Positions 28,067 through 36,543 of a stretch of DNA of 64,000 bases are shown piece after piece (position 1 is the stretch's first letter; each line of letters begins with the position of its first letter). The stretch is from Rheinheimera mesophila (lineage in GTDB: Bacteria; Pseudomonadota; Gammaproteobacteria; Enterobacterales; Alteromonadaceae). The notes below the pieces were generated by a model. The model worked only from the letters and a program-made list of their open reading frames with translations. It was not told the DNA's origin and ran no database searches. The stretch spans positions 1 to 64,000 of the forward strand of contig NZ_LAVS01000009.1 in the NCBI RefSeq assembly GCF_000986865.1, in the 5' to 3' direction. Both the position numbers and the translations under genes were made by a program.

Positions 28067-29252
28067 ATGTCTGTTTTTCGAACTCTGAATCAAAAACAAT
28101 ACGGTTGCGTCCTTGTGCTTTGGCCTGATACAAAGCGTTATCGGCATCGGCCAGTAGTTGTTTTAAATCCTGTAAAGCCGCGACACAACTGGCGCCGCCG
28201 ACACTAACAGTGAGCTTGACCGGTCTGGCTTCGATTTCCCAGGCGTGATGGGCAATGCGCTCACACAAGCGCTGACCGATTAACGCAGCTTGCTCGGCAC
28301 TGGTGTTAGGCATCAAAACGGCAAATTCTTCCCCGCCTAAGCGCCCAATCAGATCCGAAGTTCGTAAGCCCACTTTGAGTAAATCAGCGACTTTTTTCAG
28401 CGCCAGATCCCCTATCGCATGACCCCATTGATCGTTAATTTGTTTGAAGTGATCCAGGTCAATCATCAGAACCACAACACTGTGCTGCTGACGTCTGCTG
28501 TGTAATAAGGCAAGATTAGCGCGTTTAAAAAACTCACGGCGGTTGAGCAGTTGAGTCAAATCATCCAGCTCTGTCAGACGCAATAATTGATTTTCCGTCA
28601 GAGAAAATGACAGTAACGGCAACATCAGTCCTGTACTGGTTGTAAGCAAAACGTGCCCCAACAACACCCATTGCAGACTAGGCAAACTAAAAGTACGGTG
28701 CTCTTCTCCTATCAATGGCAAGACGAGAATCACCTGAAGCACCATTAAAGATGCATGCACTGCAAAAAATAACTGCAGTATGTAAACCGGAAAAACCGGC
28801 GTTAGCCTGGCATTTTTCAGCAGCACTATGGCATAGATAAACAGTACCGCAATACTAAAAGACGTTAACGCCGTTGACGCATTACTGACCTGATACAACA
28901 TAGCCAGCGGCAGCAGGAACAAAGTCAGTAATAAAGCAGCCTGCTGTTTGGCTCTGGCACTCAACTGCCCCCGTAAAAACAACACCAGACCAGCCACGAC
29001 CAAAGCCGGAGAGAGCAGCAATAAAACATCAGCTAGCAGATAGGTGAGCAGAGGCATGTCGACATAGGTTCTAATCCCAGCCGCGCATCCACCAGCGACA
29101 AATACAAAACAGGCAACAGACCACAGCAAAAAACATTGATCGTGACGACGTAACATGTACACCATCGCCAGATAGCAACCGATCATCAGATTGACCAGCA
29201 GTGTTAACAGCAGCAGTGTCGGTAAATGTAGTTCAAATCCATGAAAATTAAT
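28065..29252 (-). CDS. Membrane diguanylate cyclase (GGDEF), probable ATT start
   Basis: The 395-residue protein has seven or so membrane helices (1-210) and a C-terminal GGDEF domain with the active motif GRLGGEEFAVLMP (about 303-315) and a D-x-D-H-F-K metal region (MIDLDHFKQIND). It makes cyclic di-GMP. The first ATG (29186) begins inside a hydrophobic helix. The frame stays open upstream to an ATT at 29252 with GGAG 9 nt before it, giving a typical N-terminus MNFHGFELHLPTLLLL; no ATG, GTG or TTG is available. The inhibitory I-site RxxD is not obvious. A shorter product from 29186 remains possible. Confidence 0.8.
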   Translation of the reverse strand: MNFHGFELHLPTLLLLTLLVNLMIGCYLAMVYMLRRHDQCFLLWSVACFVFVAGGCAAGIRTYVDMPLLTYLLADVLLLLSPALVVAGLVLFLRGQLSARAKQQAALLLTLFLLPLAMLYQVSNASTALTSFSIAVLFIYAIVLLKNARLTPVFPVYILQLFFAVHASLMVLQVILVLPLIGEEHRTFSLPSLQWVLLGHVLLTTSTGLMLPLLSFSLTENQLLRLTELDDLTQLLNRREFFKRANLALLHSRRQQHSVVVLMIDLDHFKQINDQWGHAIGDLALKKVADLLKVGLRTSDLIGRLGGEEFAVLMPNTSAEQAALIGQRLCERIAHHAWEIEARPVKLTVSVGGASCVAALQDLKQLLADADNALYQAKAQGRNRIVFDSEFEKQT

Positions 29253-29395
29253 GACTAATTACTCCGTTCTCAGATTTCATCGGCAGTATAGCTCTTTGTG
29301 TTTCATTCGTACAAACAACATGCTCTGACCAGGCTTCAGGTCTGGCCCCTACCTCAGCCCCTACCTCAGATTATGCCGTTGCCTAAATCAACGCA

Positions 29396-31213
29396 TTAGC
29401 TTTTGTCTTGCGGCTCGTCAGGAGGCAAAAACACGCCCTGAAAGCGTTTTGGTGCATCCCGGCTCTCCCGCTCCAACTGACGTTGTAGCTCTTCTCTGCT
29501 TTGTCTGAGTAGTTGAATATAGTTTTTTTCGTCCTGTTGTTCACGCACCAGTTGCATTTTATCAATCAGTTGATAGTTGGCGGCTCTGAAGCGGTCGGCC
29601 AGCTCTTTGGCTTCGTAGTGTCCCATACCTAGTTGAGTGAGAACGTCCCGGCCCTGACGTAACGAGGCTTCAAACAACTCACGTTCAATATGGCTGACCC
29701 CTAACTGCCTTAACTGGTACATATGGGCCACATCTTTGGCTCTGGCCATCAGCGTCAGATGAGGAAAATGCTGCTTTGCATTACTGACTATGGCATTAAT
29801 AGCCTGCACATCATCCACTGCAACCACCAGGACTTTAGCCTGAGCAGCACCAGCCGCCTCCAGTACGTCCATCCGGCTGGCGTCACCGTAATACACCTTA
29901 AACCCAAATTTTGTCATGGTTTGAATAGTGTCAGAGTCGTGATCCAGCACCGTAGGTACTATGCCATTGGCTAACAGTAAACGGCCCAAAATCTGGCCAT
30001 AACGGCCAAAACCGGCAATAATTACCGGACTTTCAGAGGCTTCAACATCGGTATCGTGCTGCGGTTTATGCTGCTGACGGGCCGACCAGGTATCCAGAAC
30101 CTTCATCAACAAGGGGGACAGAGCGATAGACAACGCAATTAATAAATTCAGCATGGCGCCTTCGGTTGCACTGAGCAGCGCTCCGGCTGTAGCTAAAGCA
30201 GCCAGAACAAAAGCAAACTCGCTGCCTTGCCCCAGTAACACGGCATAGCTGAGCCGCTCAGGCGGCGCAACCTTGATCAGACGGGCAACACCATACAACA
30301 GCAGCAGTTTTAAACCGACAAACAGCAGCAACAACATACCCAGTAATGGCCATTCAGCGCTGAGCAGTTGGATATTGATGCCAGCACCAATAGTGATAAA
30401 AAACAGCCCTAAAAACAGGCCTTTAAAAGGCTCCAGGTCGGCCTCTAATTGATGACGAAACTCAGAGCTGGCTAATAACACCCCGGCAATAAAAGCGCCT
30501 AAACCTGCAGAGACGCCAACCAGAGTCATCAGCTCCATCACCCCAATCACCAGCAATAAAGCCAAACCTACAAACAACTCACGCGAACCATAGTGAGCCA
30601 CCCAGTGCAGCAAATAACCAATCAGATAACGGCCGGTTAAAATAACTGCCACTACAGCGGCCAAAGCAGGCAAGGCTTTAAACTCAGCGGTATCGGCCGA
30701 AGGCGCAATTAAGCTGACCCCAATCAGCAGCGGAATGGCCACCATATCCTGCAACAACAAAGCACCAAATACTGACTGGCCAGTATGAGTGCCCATTAAA
30801 TTGCGATCTTTCATCAACTGCACAGCCACTGCGGTAGAAGATAAAGCCAGCGCCAGACCAATAAATACTACCAGGGCATAAGACAGCCCAAGCAGATATG
30901 TGGCAGCAGCAATACCTAAGGCACAAACCAGCACCTGCAGAGTGCCAAATAAAAATACCCTGTGGCGCATAGCCCAGAGCTTTTTGGCATCCAGCTCCAG
31001 CCCTATAGTAAATAACATCAGCACCACACCCAGCTCGGCCAGCAGCTTAATGTCGTCTGTATTGCTGGCCACAGCAAAACCGGCAGGCCCAAGCGCAACA
31101 CCAGCTAATAAATAGCCCAGCACTACTCCTAAACCAAAACGTTTGGCTAAAGGCACCACCAATACCATAGCGGCTAGATAAATCATCAGATATGTCAGTA
31201 CATTAAGATGCAT
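29396..31213 (-). CDS. KefB/KefC-like potassium/proton antiporter (CPA2) with TrkA-N domain
   Basis: The 605-residue protein has a CPA2 membrane domain of about 12-13 helices (1-375, with LAELGVVLMLFTIGLELD), then a Rossmann NAD/glutathione-binding domain (VIIAGFGRYGQILGRLLL at about 394) and a charged C-terminal tail rich in Q, E and R. Kef systems release K+ and acidify the cytoplasm in defence against electrophiles, gated by glutathione adducts. The ATG at 31213 overlaps the end of the upstream KefG-like gene by 11 bp, supporting co-translation. Confidence 0.88.
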   Translation of the reverse strand: MHLNVLTYLMIYLAAMVLVVPLAKRFGLGVVLGYLLAGVALGPAGFAVASNTDDIKLLAELGVVLMLFTIGLELDAKKLWAMRHRVFLFGTLQVLVCALGIAAATYLLGLSYALVVFIGLALALSSTAVAVQLMKDRNLMGTHTGQSVFGALLLQDMVAIPLLIGVSLIAPSADTAEFKALPALAAVVAVILTGRYLIGYLLHWVAHYGSRELFVGLALLLVIGVMELMTLVGVSAGLGAFIAGVLLASSEFRHQLEADLEPFKGLFLGLFFITIGAGINIQLLSAEWPLLGMLLLLFVGLKLLLLYGVARLIKVAPPERLSYAVLLGQGSEFAFVLAALATAGALLSATEGAMLNLLIALSIALSPLLMKVLDTWSARQQHKPQHDTDVEASESPVIIAGFGRYGQILGRLLLANGIVPTVLDHDSDTIQTMTKFGFKVYYGDASRMDVLEAAGAAQAKVLVVAVDDVQAINAIVSNAKQHFPHLTLMARAKDVAHMYQLRQLGVSHIERELFEASLRQGRDVLTQLGMGHYEAKELADRFRAANYQLIDKMQLVREQQDEKNYIQLLRQSREELQRQLERESRDAPKRFQGVFLPPDEPQDKS

Positions 31214-31754
31214 AACGGCTCCGATCCTGCTCAGACGCAGCAGACAACAGGTCCAGTCCTTGCCGGAATAATTCGACGGCCTGAGTCGCCACCACACTAT
31301 CTGTGAGTTGCGGTAACATCAAAGGCTGCTGCCACTGCATACCACAGGACAGTGCCAACTGATGCAAAGGTGCAAACATGCTTTGCTGATAGCAGGGATC
31401 CAGTTCTTGATGCGGTGCTACCGCCTGAGTCACCACCCAAAACTTTTTGCCCTGAAGTGAGCGGCCAGCAACTTCTGCAGCATCGTTGCCATAAGCCCAG
31501 CCATACTGAAACACTTTATGCAGATACTGCACTAACAAAGCGGGCGGCAGGCCGCACTGCATAGGGTAATGCAAAACAATAGCGTTGCTGTGCACCAACA
31601 TTTTTTGCTCCAGCGCCACATCGATGTAAAAATCCGGGTACAACTGATACAACTCCCGCAGCTCAAGTCCGGGCCAATGTTGTACCGCATCAAGCATCAT
31701 GCGCTCGAGCCTGGCATGGTGAGCATAAGGATGGGCATATAACAAGCTAATCAT
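31203..31754 (-). CDS. KefG/KefF-like NAD(P)H quinone oxidoreductase
   Basis: The 183-residue flavodoxin-fold protein has the family motifs AHPYAHHARLERMM near the N-terminus and IVLHYPMQCGLPPALLVQYL (about 64-83). Such ancillary subunits activate KefB or KefC and may detoxify quinones. Length and position before the antiporter match KefG (184 residues) with KefB. Gene overlap of 11 bp with the antiporter indicates an operon. Confidence 0.87.
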   Translation of the reverse strand: MISLLYAHPYAHHARLERMMLDAVQHWPGLELRELYQLYPDFYIDVALEQKMLVHSNAIVLHYPMQCGLPPALLVQYLHKVFQYGWAYGNDAAEVAGRSLQGKKFWVVTQAVAPHQELDPCYQQSMFAPLHQLALSCGMQWQQPLMLPQLTDSVVATQAVELFRQGLDLLSAASEQDRSRYAS

Positions 31755-31918
31755 AAGGGGTTGATAGTCCTTTCAAAACAGTGACTACAGTGTTTATGAC
31801 CGCCGCTGATGTAGCAAGGTGAATCTTGATCTACAGCATGTTTTTTATTCAAATCTCTGCTCAGCCGGCAGCGCCGTTCCCACAACAAATACTGCTTACA
31901 AAAAATGAACATCAATTT

Positions 31919-31953
31919 ACCTTATTAAGGTCCAAACAGAACTAGTTCATAAT
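31919..31953 (+). promoter_or_regulatory. Possible promoter and palindrome upstream of the secreted cysteine-rich protein
   Basis: ACCTTA-T-TAAGGT (31919-31931) is a perfect 13-bp palindrome. TTAAGG within it and CATAAT (31948-31953) have a 17-nt spacing. Neither box is strong. Confidence 0.3.
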
Positions 31954-31966
31954 AAGGAAAATCAAG

Positions 31967-32365
31967 ATGAAATCTATCTTCGTATTGCTCGCGTTGCTGG
32001 CATTAAGTATCAGCAATAACCTTTATGCTGCTCATGTTGAATGTGTGATCAGTGGTACACCAACCCAGCAAAGCTATACAGAAGGCTTTTGCAACAGCCA
32101 GATCAATTCCCCACCAGGCGTATTTTTCCGTTTGGTGGCTGATAAACCAGTAGCTGAAGTGCAGTGGAGTTACAGTGCAGAGCCACAAGGCCATTGGAAT
32201 TGCGGCACCAACAATCAGTGCAGTGTCAGCTATTCTTCTGGCCCTGAGTACTTTGGCTTTTCTCAGGCAACAGCCTGCGTCACGCGAATTCTCTACTCAG
32301 ACAACACCTGGGAAAATGTCAGCCTCTGCGCTACCGGCACCTTTTATGGCCAGGCGGTCATGTAG
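31967..32365 (+). CDS. Secreted cysteine-rich protein of unknown function
   Basis: The 132-residue protein has a clear signal peptide (MKSIFVLLALLALSISNNLYA, cleavage before AHVECV). The mature part of about 110 residues has six cysteines, probably three disulfides, and is rich in aromatic, serine and threonine residues (EVQWSYSAEPQGHW). I do not recognise the family. AAGGAAAA lies upstream of the ATG. It stands alone and is followed by a strong GC-rich hairpin. Periplasmic or extracellular location is expected. Confidence 0.8.
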   Translation: MKSIFVLLALLALSISNNLYAAHVECVISGTPTQQSYTEGFCNSQINSPPGVFFRLVADKPVAEVQWSYSAEPQGHWNCGTNNQCSVSYSSGPEYFGFSQATACVTRILYSDNTWENVSLCATGTFYGQAVM

Positions 32366-32379
32366 AGGGTTGATCACCT

Positions 32380-32415
32380 TATCCCCCTGCCATGTTTCAT
32401 TGCAGCGGGGGGATA
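32380..32415 (+). terminator. GC-rich hairpin after the secreted protein gene
   Basis: TATCCCCC (32380-32387) pairs with GGGGGATA (32408-32415) and TGC with GCA inside, with a 3-nt bulge. No thymidine run follows, so termination would be weak or Rho-aided. Confidence 0.4.
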
Positions 32416-32544
32416 TGTTGCAGAAGCCGCCAAACATCCTCAGGCAGCGACAAATCCGGGCGTTGCTCCCCAGCTGGGCGTGAAACACCACTACCCCACT
32501 TTAGTTGGCCAAAGCTTTCCACAGGTTGAGCTGCAATGCGGCAT

Positions 32545-33309
32545 TTATGTAAACGAAGTGGTTCCCAGAAAAATCTCATACTGATCCGGATTTGCCATAT
32601 AGCCAGCCACTTTCTGGCTGGAAAGCCGCGCCCCTGTTAATGCCGTTTGTACCAGTAACTTGTTGTAAGGGCTGGCGTTGGGGTCGGCCAGATAATCAGC
32701 ACAGTCAAACCAGCGGGCCTGCAGAATTTCGCGTGGATCTGGCTTTGGTTCTGTTTCTTCTGCTGTTAAGCGGCACACCATATACAAATTCGATGCACCG
32801 AACTGGCCCTGGTGGTGATGGCGTAAACCTAAAAAGCTGTCAAAACGGGTTGTTACCCCTGTTTCTTCCAACACTTCACGAATGGCGGCATCGGCCAGAT
32901 GCTCTTTGGCATCGACCATACCCCCTGGTAATTTAAAATACCCCGGGCTTCGACCTGCCAAAGGTTTTTCCTGCACTAACAGCACCTTACCTGAAGCGCT
33001 AAGCACTACTGAGCCTACGCCAATACTATGAGTGGCGGCTGAAGGTAAATAGCTGTCAGCCTGCAGTTTTTTACAGAGCATTAATTTGTCCGGGAAACAA
33101 TGATGAAAAGCAAAACCCAGCTCTACAGCCACTGCAATCAGCTCAGCCCGGGATGAGGGTAACTCCAGCCAGACTAAAGCATAATGCTGCTGCCAGGCCT
33201 CGACAGAGGCCGCTAATCGGCCGGCAAATTCAGCGACAGTATCAGGTAATTGCTGTGGCCCTATGTAACAGCCGTTGTAGGGATTGACCAGTGCATCAAA
33301 TAACTTCAT
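32545..33309 (-). CDS. Nudix hydrolase with N-terminal extension (NUDT6-like)
   Basis: The 254-residue protein has a C-terminal Nudix domain (about 95-230) with an intact Nudix box, GGMVDAKEHLADAAIREVLEETG, in which all catalytic glutamates are present. The N-terminal 90 residues (LVWLELPSSRAELIAVAVELGFAFHH) resemble the pre-Nudix domain of NUDT6 and plant NUDT proteins. The substrate, a nucleoside diphosphate derivative, cannot be told from sequence. The ATG at 33309 is selected by homology; its ribosome-binding site is weak. It follows the ABC permease on the same strand with 121 bp between. Confidence 0.85.
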   Translation of the reverse strand: MKLFDALVNPYNGCYIGPQQLPDTVAEFAGRLAASVEAWQQHYALVWLELPSSRAELIAVAVELGFAFHHCFPDKLMLCKKLQADSYLPSAATHSIGVGSVVLSASGKVLLVQEKPLAGRSPGYFKLPGGMVDAKEHLADAAIREVLEETGVTTRFDSFLGLRHHHQGQFGASNLYMVCRLTAEETEPKPDPREILQARWFDCADYLADPNASPYNKLLVQTALTGARLSSQKVAGYMANPDQYEIFLGTTSFT

Positions 33310-33430
33310 TTGAAAAAACACTCTGCATAGGTTTAGAAACAACATGGGCGCCGATAAAGGACGCCCCACATTTAATCAGACAGACTGAAGGCGGGTGCAC
33401 CACCTGCCGCCTGCCCCAGACGAAATTCCG

Positions 33431-34633
33431 TTATCTGAACAATACTTTTTCTTTCTGGAACCAGCTGACACAAAAGGCCAGCATAGCGCCTGCTATCACC
33501 ACTGTTGAACCAAAAATCACCAGCAACATGCCGATATCCATAGTGCCTTTAATCAGCTCTTTAATCGCCAAGGCAACATTGGCAATAGGCAACATGGCCA
33601 TAGCCCAGGTCAGTTCTACGCCCGGCATTAAAGCCACAATAAGCGGCATAAACACCACCATACTCAAAGGGCCTATATAGTTTTGCGCTTCTTTAAAGCT
33701 GCGGGCATAAATAGACAAGGACAGTAATAAAGCGGCAAAGATGGCGGACAAGGGCAACAGCATCATCAGGATCAGTAACAGATCGGCCACCCCTAAAGTT
33801 GACATGGTTTTAGCAACAATATCCACTCCCATCAAAGAACCGATCACATATCCCCAGCCACCAAAACTGGTGACGGTAATCAGAGCCGAGGCCAAACCTG
33901 TGGTCAATACGGTCAGAAACTTACCTAACACAATAGCAGTTCTGCTGATCGGGCATATTAATAAGGTTTCTAAAGTACCCCGCTCTTTTTCGCCTGCGCC
34001 TATGTCCACTGCAGGGTAAGAACAACCGATTAAACACAAGGGGATCAGGATATAAGCGACAAAACCACCGATTTTTTCACCCAAATTTTCGCGGCTTTCG
34101 GCAGTGTTCACTTTTTCCAGCTTCACAGGTTGCAACAAAGCATCCACTTTATCCGAGCTGACACCTAAGCTGTCGAGTTTGGCCAGTTGCAATTTTTTGC
34201 TGTAATCCCGTAGCAACTCATTGAAATATTTATCAATCATATCAAGCTGCGATGACATGTTGTAAATCACTGTCCATTGGCTTTGCGTAAGATTTGTCAC
34301 TTCTGCGCTAAAATCTTCGGCAATAATAATAGCCAGATCAAACTTATCTTCGCGGATAGCCTGTTTCAGTGCTTCGGGTTCGGTCAGATCAGACTCCACC
34401 TTTTTAAAGTTTTTGTGATAAAACAACGCCTCTGCCAGCTCTGGCGCTTTATCGGCGTTGATAATCACATAACGATGCTCTTCTGCCTCCGCATTTTTTG
34501 CCACATTCGCAACCACCAGCCCCATAATGCCAAAGAGCACAGGGAACACCAGGATCGGCAGTAAAATAACAAAAAACATGGTTTTTTTATCGCGCAGAAG
34601 TTCCGTCAGTTCCTTCAGATAGACTTGCCACAT
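33431..34633 (-). CDS. ABC-2 type permease, NatB-like
   Basis: The 400-residue protein has one N-terminal helix (about 20-42), a large extracytoplasmic region (45-175) and five or six C-terminal helices, the layout of NatB/YhaP-type ABC-2 permeases. It includes the conserved KERGTLETLLICPISRTAIVLGKF (about 215-238). In Bacillus, NatAB exports sodium; here the substrate is inferred only loosely. It begins one base after the ATPase gene's stop, so the two are translationally coupled. Confidence 0.88.
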   Translation of the reverse strand: MWQVYLKELTELLRDKKTMFFVILLPILVFPVLFGIMGLVVANVAKNAEAEEHRYVIINADKAPELAEALFYHKNFKKVESDLTEPEALKQAIREDKFDLAIIIAEDFSAEVTNLTQSQWTVIYNMSSQLDMIDKYFNELLRDYSKKLQLAKLDSLGVSSDKVDALLQPVKLEKVNTAESRENLGEKIGGFVAYILIPLCLIGCSYPAVDIGAGEKERGTLETLLICPISRTAIVLGKFLTVLTTGLASALITVTSFGGWGYVIGSLMGVDIVAKTMSTLGVADLLLILMMLLPLSAIFAALLLSLSIYARSFKEAQNYIGPLSMVVFMPLIVALMPGVELTWAMAMLPIANVALAIKELIKGTMDIGMLLVIFGSTVVIAGAMLAFCVSWFQKEKVLFR

Positions 34634-35434
34634 TTAGTTGTACTCCTTGTTCTGTCCAGCCGGGTTAATCACGTTCATAAATGCCTGGCGTAAATCACCG
34701 TCTGCACTTAAGGATTTAAACACATCAAAGCTGTCAGAAAATGCGCTGATGCCTTTATCAATCACCACCACACGATCACATAATGACGCGACTTCATCTA
34801 AATGGTGGGTAGAAAAAATCACAGGGGTACCCTGCTGTTTTAACGAGCGGATAAAGTCCAGCACTGTCTGGGTGGTCATAATATCCAGCCCTGTAGTGGG
34901 TTCATCCAGGATCACCACTTTAGGCGAATGCACTACGGCGCGGGCTATCGCGGTTTTTTGTTTCATACCGCTGGACATAGCGTCGGCTTTGCGGTTGGCA
35001 AAGTCATGCATATTCAGCAGAGTAAAGAGCTCATCGATACGCTGTTTGAGGGCAGTTTCGCTCATCCCATGCAAACGGGCAAAATACGCGACGTTTTCAT
35101 AAGCAGTTAAACGGCCATATAAACCAGTGCTGCTGGATAAAAAACCGATTTTTTTCCGTGCCAGCACAGGCTGAGTTAATACGTCCACACCTTCAATCAG
35201 CACTGAACCTGAATCCGGTTGTAATGCCGTGGACAAAATACGCAAAGTAGTGGTTTTACCAGCGCCGTTAGGCCCCAACAAACCTAATACTTCGCCAGAA
35301 CCACAATCAAAACTGACATTGCGGACCGAATGAAAAGCTTCTTTGCTGTAGCGCACATCTTGTTTTTCACTGTCTGACAACTTTTGGCCACGACTGATGG
35401 CAAAAGATTTAGCCAGAGCTTGTATTTTTATCAT
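34634..35434 (-). CDS. ABC transporter ATP-binding protein, NatA-like
   Basis: The 266-residue ATPase has Walker A GPNGAGKTT (about 55), signature SSGMKQKTAIARAVVH, Walker B VVILDEP and the switch histidine in STHH. An atypical basic insertion after residue 10 (RGQKLSDSEKQDVRYSKEAFH) is also seen in NatA homologues. It pairs with the ABC-2 permease that follows directly. Its start lies 26 bp inside the end of the DUF3025 gene, so three genes form one transcription unit. Confidence 0.9.
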   Translation of the reverse strand: MIKIQALAKSFAISRGQKLSDSEKQDVRYSKEAFHSVRNVSFDCGSGEVLGLLGPNGAGKTTTLRILSTALQPDSGSVLIEGVDVLTQPVLARKKIGFLSSSTGLYGRLTAYENVAYFARLHGMSETALKQRIDELFTLLNMHDFANRKADAMSSGMKQKTAIARAVVHSPKVVILDEPTTGLDIMTTQTVLDFIRSLKQQGTPVIFSTHHLDEVASLCDRVVVIDKGISAFSDSFDVFKSLSADGDLRQAFMNVINPAGQNKEYN

Positions 35435-36290
35435 GCTTTATTCCCTGCTGTTGCTCTGATGATTCAGCTTTTTGTCGTTTGGGTCTGAAATAGCTGGTAT
35501 CGGCGTAAAACGCCTGTTCCTGCCCTTTGTACCAGCCCGGAACTCCTAACAAAGGTAACGGACTAAGCTGTTGAGTATCAAGCAGCAGTTCCGGCTGCAC
35601 AAGCTGTTTCACCAATAATTCATCAACAAAATTGTAACCTTTTACCCCCTGTGGCAACTCTGTCTGTTCCGGCACTTCAATGCACCAGAGCTTGCCGGTT
35701 AAACCAATAAAAGGCCGGGTGGCCATTTCATAGTTCGCATGACCAAAGATCATCGGGTTTAATCCGGCCCACCATTCTTTGTGCTGATAAAAAGCATCAA
35801 GCCATTGGTGGCCACGCAATAAATCCAGCAAAAAACCTTGCGAAGGCCTGATGCAAAGAATCACCCCACACTCATCGAGCAAGGTCAGTTTATGTCGTAG
35901 CTTAGTGCGTTCCTTACTGCCAAATTGCTGAATCTGCGCCACATGCAACTGGTTCATTAACTGCTTACTGTTGGGAAACAAACACCAGATCAACGCGCCA
36001 AATAAGTCATGCCAGCTATTCAAACGCAGCGGAATTTGCTGGCTTTGATAAATAAAGTCTTCGTAATAACGGCCATCCTGGTCAAGCTTTGTGCTATCGA
36101 CAAAGCTCCAGTCTTGTAGTGCAGTATGTTGATGTAACCATTCAGTTAAAAGCTGAGGAGACGGAAAATCTGCTTGCTGGGCTAAAGGGAATATAGCGGC
36201 TAAAGCGCTAAAGAATCCGGGCTCTGCGAACAAACCGGGTTGCCATTCAGTCGGCGCTATGAATCTGGAATTTATGCTGTTTTGTTGCAT
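35409..36290 (-). CDS. DUF3025 family protein
   Basis: The 293-residue soluble protein carries the DUF3025 hallmark LRLNSWHDLFGALIWCLFPNSK (about 110-131). Its function is unknown. The ATG at 36290 has no clear ribosome-binding site; a TTG at 36335 preceded by AGGT is an alternative that adds 15 residues, so the start is uncertain. The 3' end overlaps the NatA-like gene by 26 bp, linking it to the exporter. Confidence 0.8.
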   Translation of the reverse strand: MQQNSINSRFIAPTEWQPGLFAEPGFFSALAAIFPLAQQADFPSPQLLTEWLHQHTALQDWSFVDSTKLDQDGRYYEDFIYQSQQIPLRLNSWHDLFGALIWCLFPNSKQLMNQLHVAQIQQFGSKERTKLRHKLTLLDECGVILCIRPSQGFLLDLLRGHQWLDAFYQHKEWWAGLNPMIFGHANYEMATRPFIGLTGKLWCIEVPEQTELPQGVKGYNFVDELLVKQLVQPELLLDTQQLSPLPLLGVPGWYKGQEQAFYADTSYFRPKRQKAESSEQQQGIKHDKNTSSG

Positions 36291-36430
36291 GGATAAGAAA
36301 AAACCGTGTGTTGTACTGAAACCATACTTTGTCAATTACCTGTGAAAAGCGCGAAAAACCTCTTGCAATTTTCCTGCAAGCTGGCAAATTCAAGGGGTAC
36401 GTTTAGACGTACATACTGCCAAAATGTTTT

Positions 36431-36507
36431 GCCCTTGGTATTTGACGCCGCAGCTTTGTTGCCTGCGTTCGCTTGTCACCGCGCTGCAACGCCAACTACT
36501 TAGGGCA
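36431..36507 (-). repeat. Dispersed palindromic repeat, copy B
   Basis: The reverse complement (CCCTAAGTAGTTGGCGTTGC followed by AGCGCGGTGACAAGCG and CAACAAAGCTGCGGCGTCAAATACCAAGGG in part) aligns with copy A at 10644-10768 without its inner hairpin. The arms CGCCGCAGC and GCTGCAACGCC are near-complementary. It lies 37 bp upstream of asnB. Confidence 0.6.
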
Positions 36508-36543
36508 ATGATCTGGATTCATTAATTTTAGAGGTTACTCATC

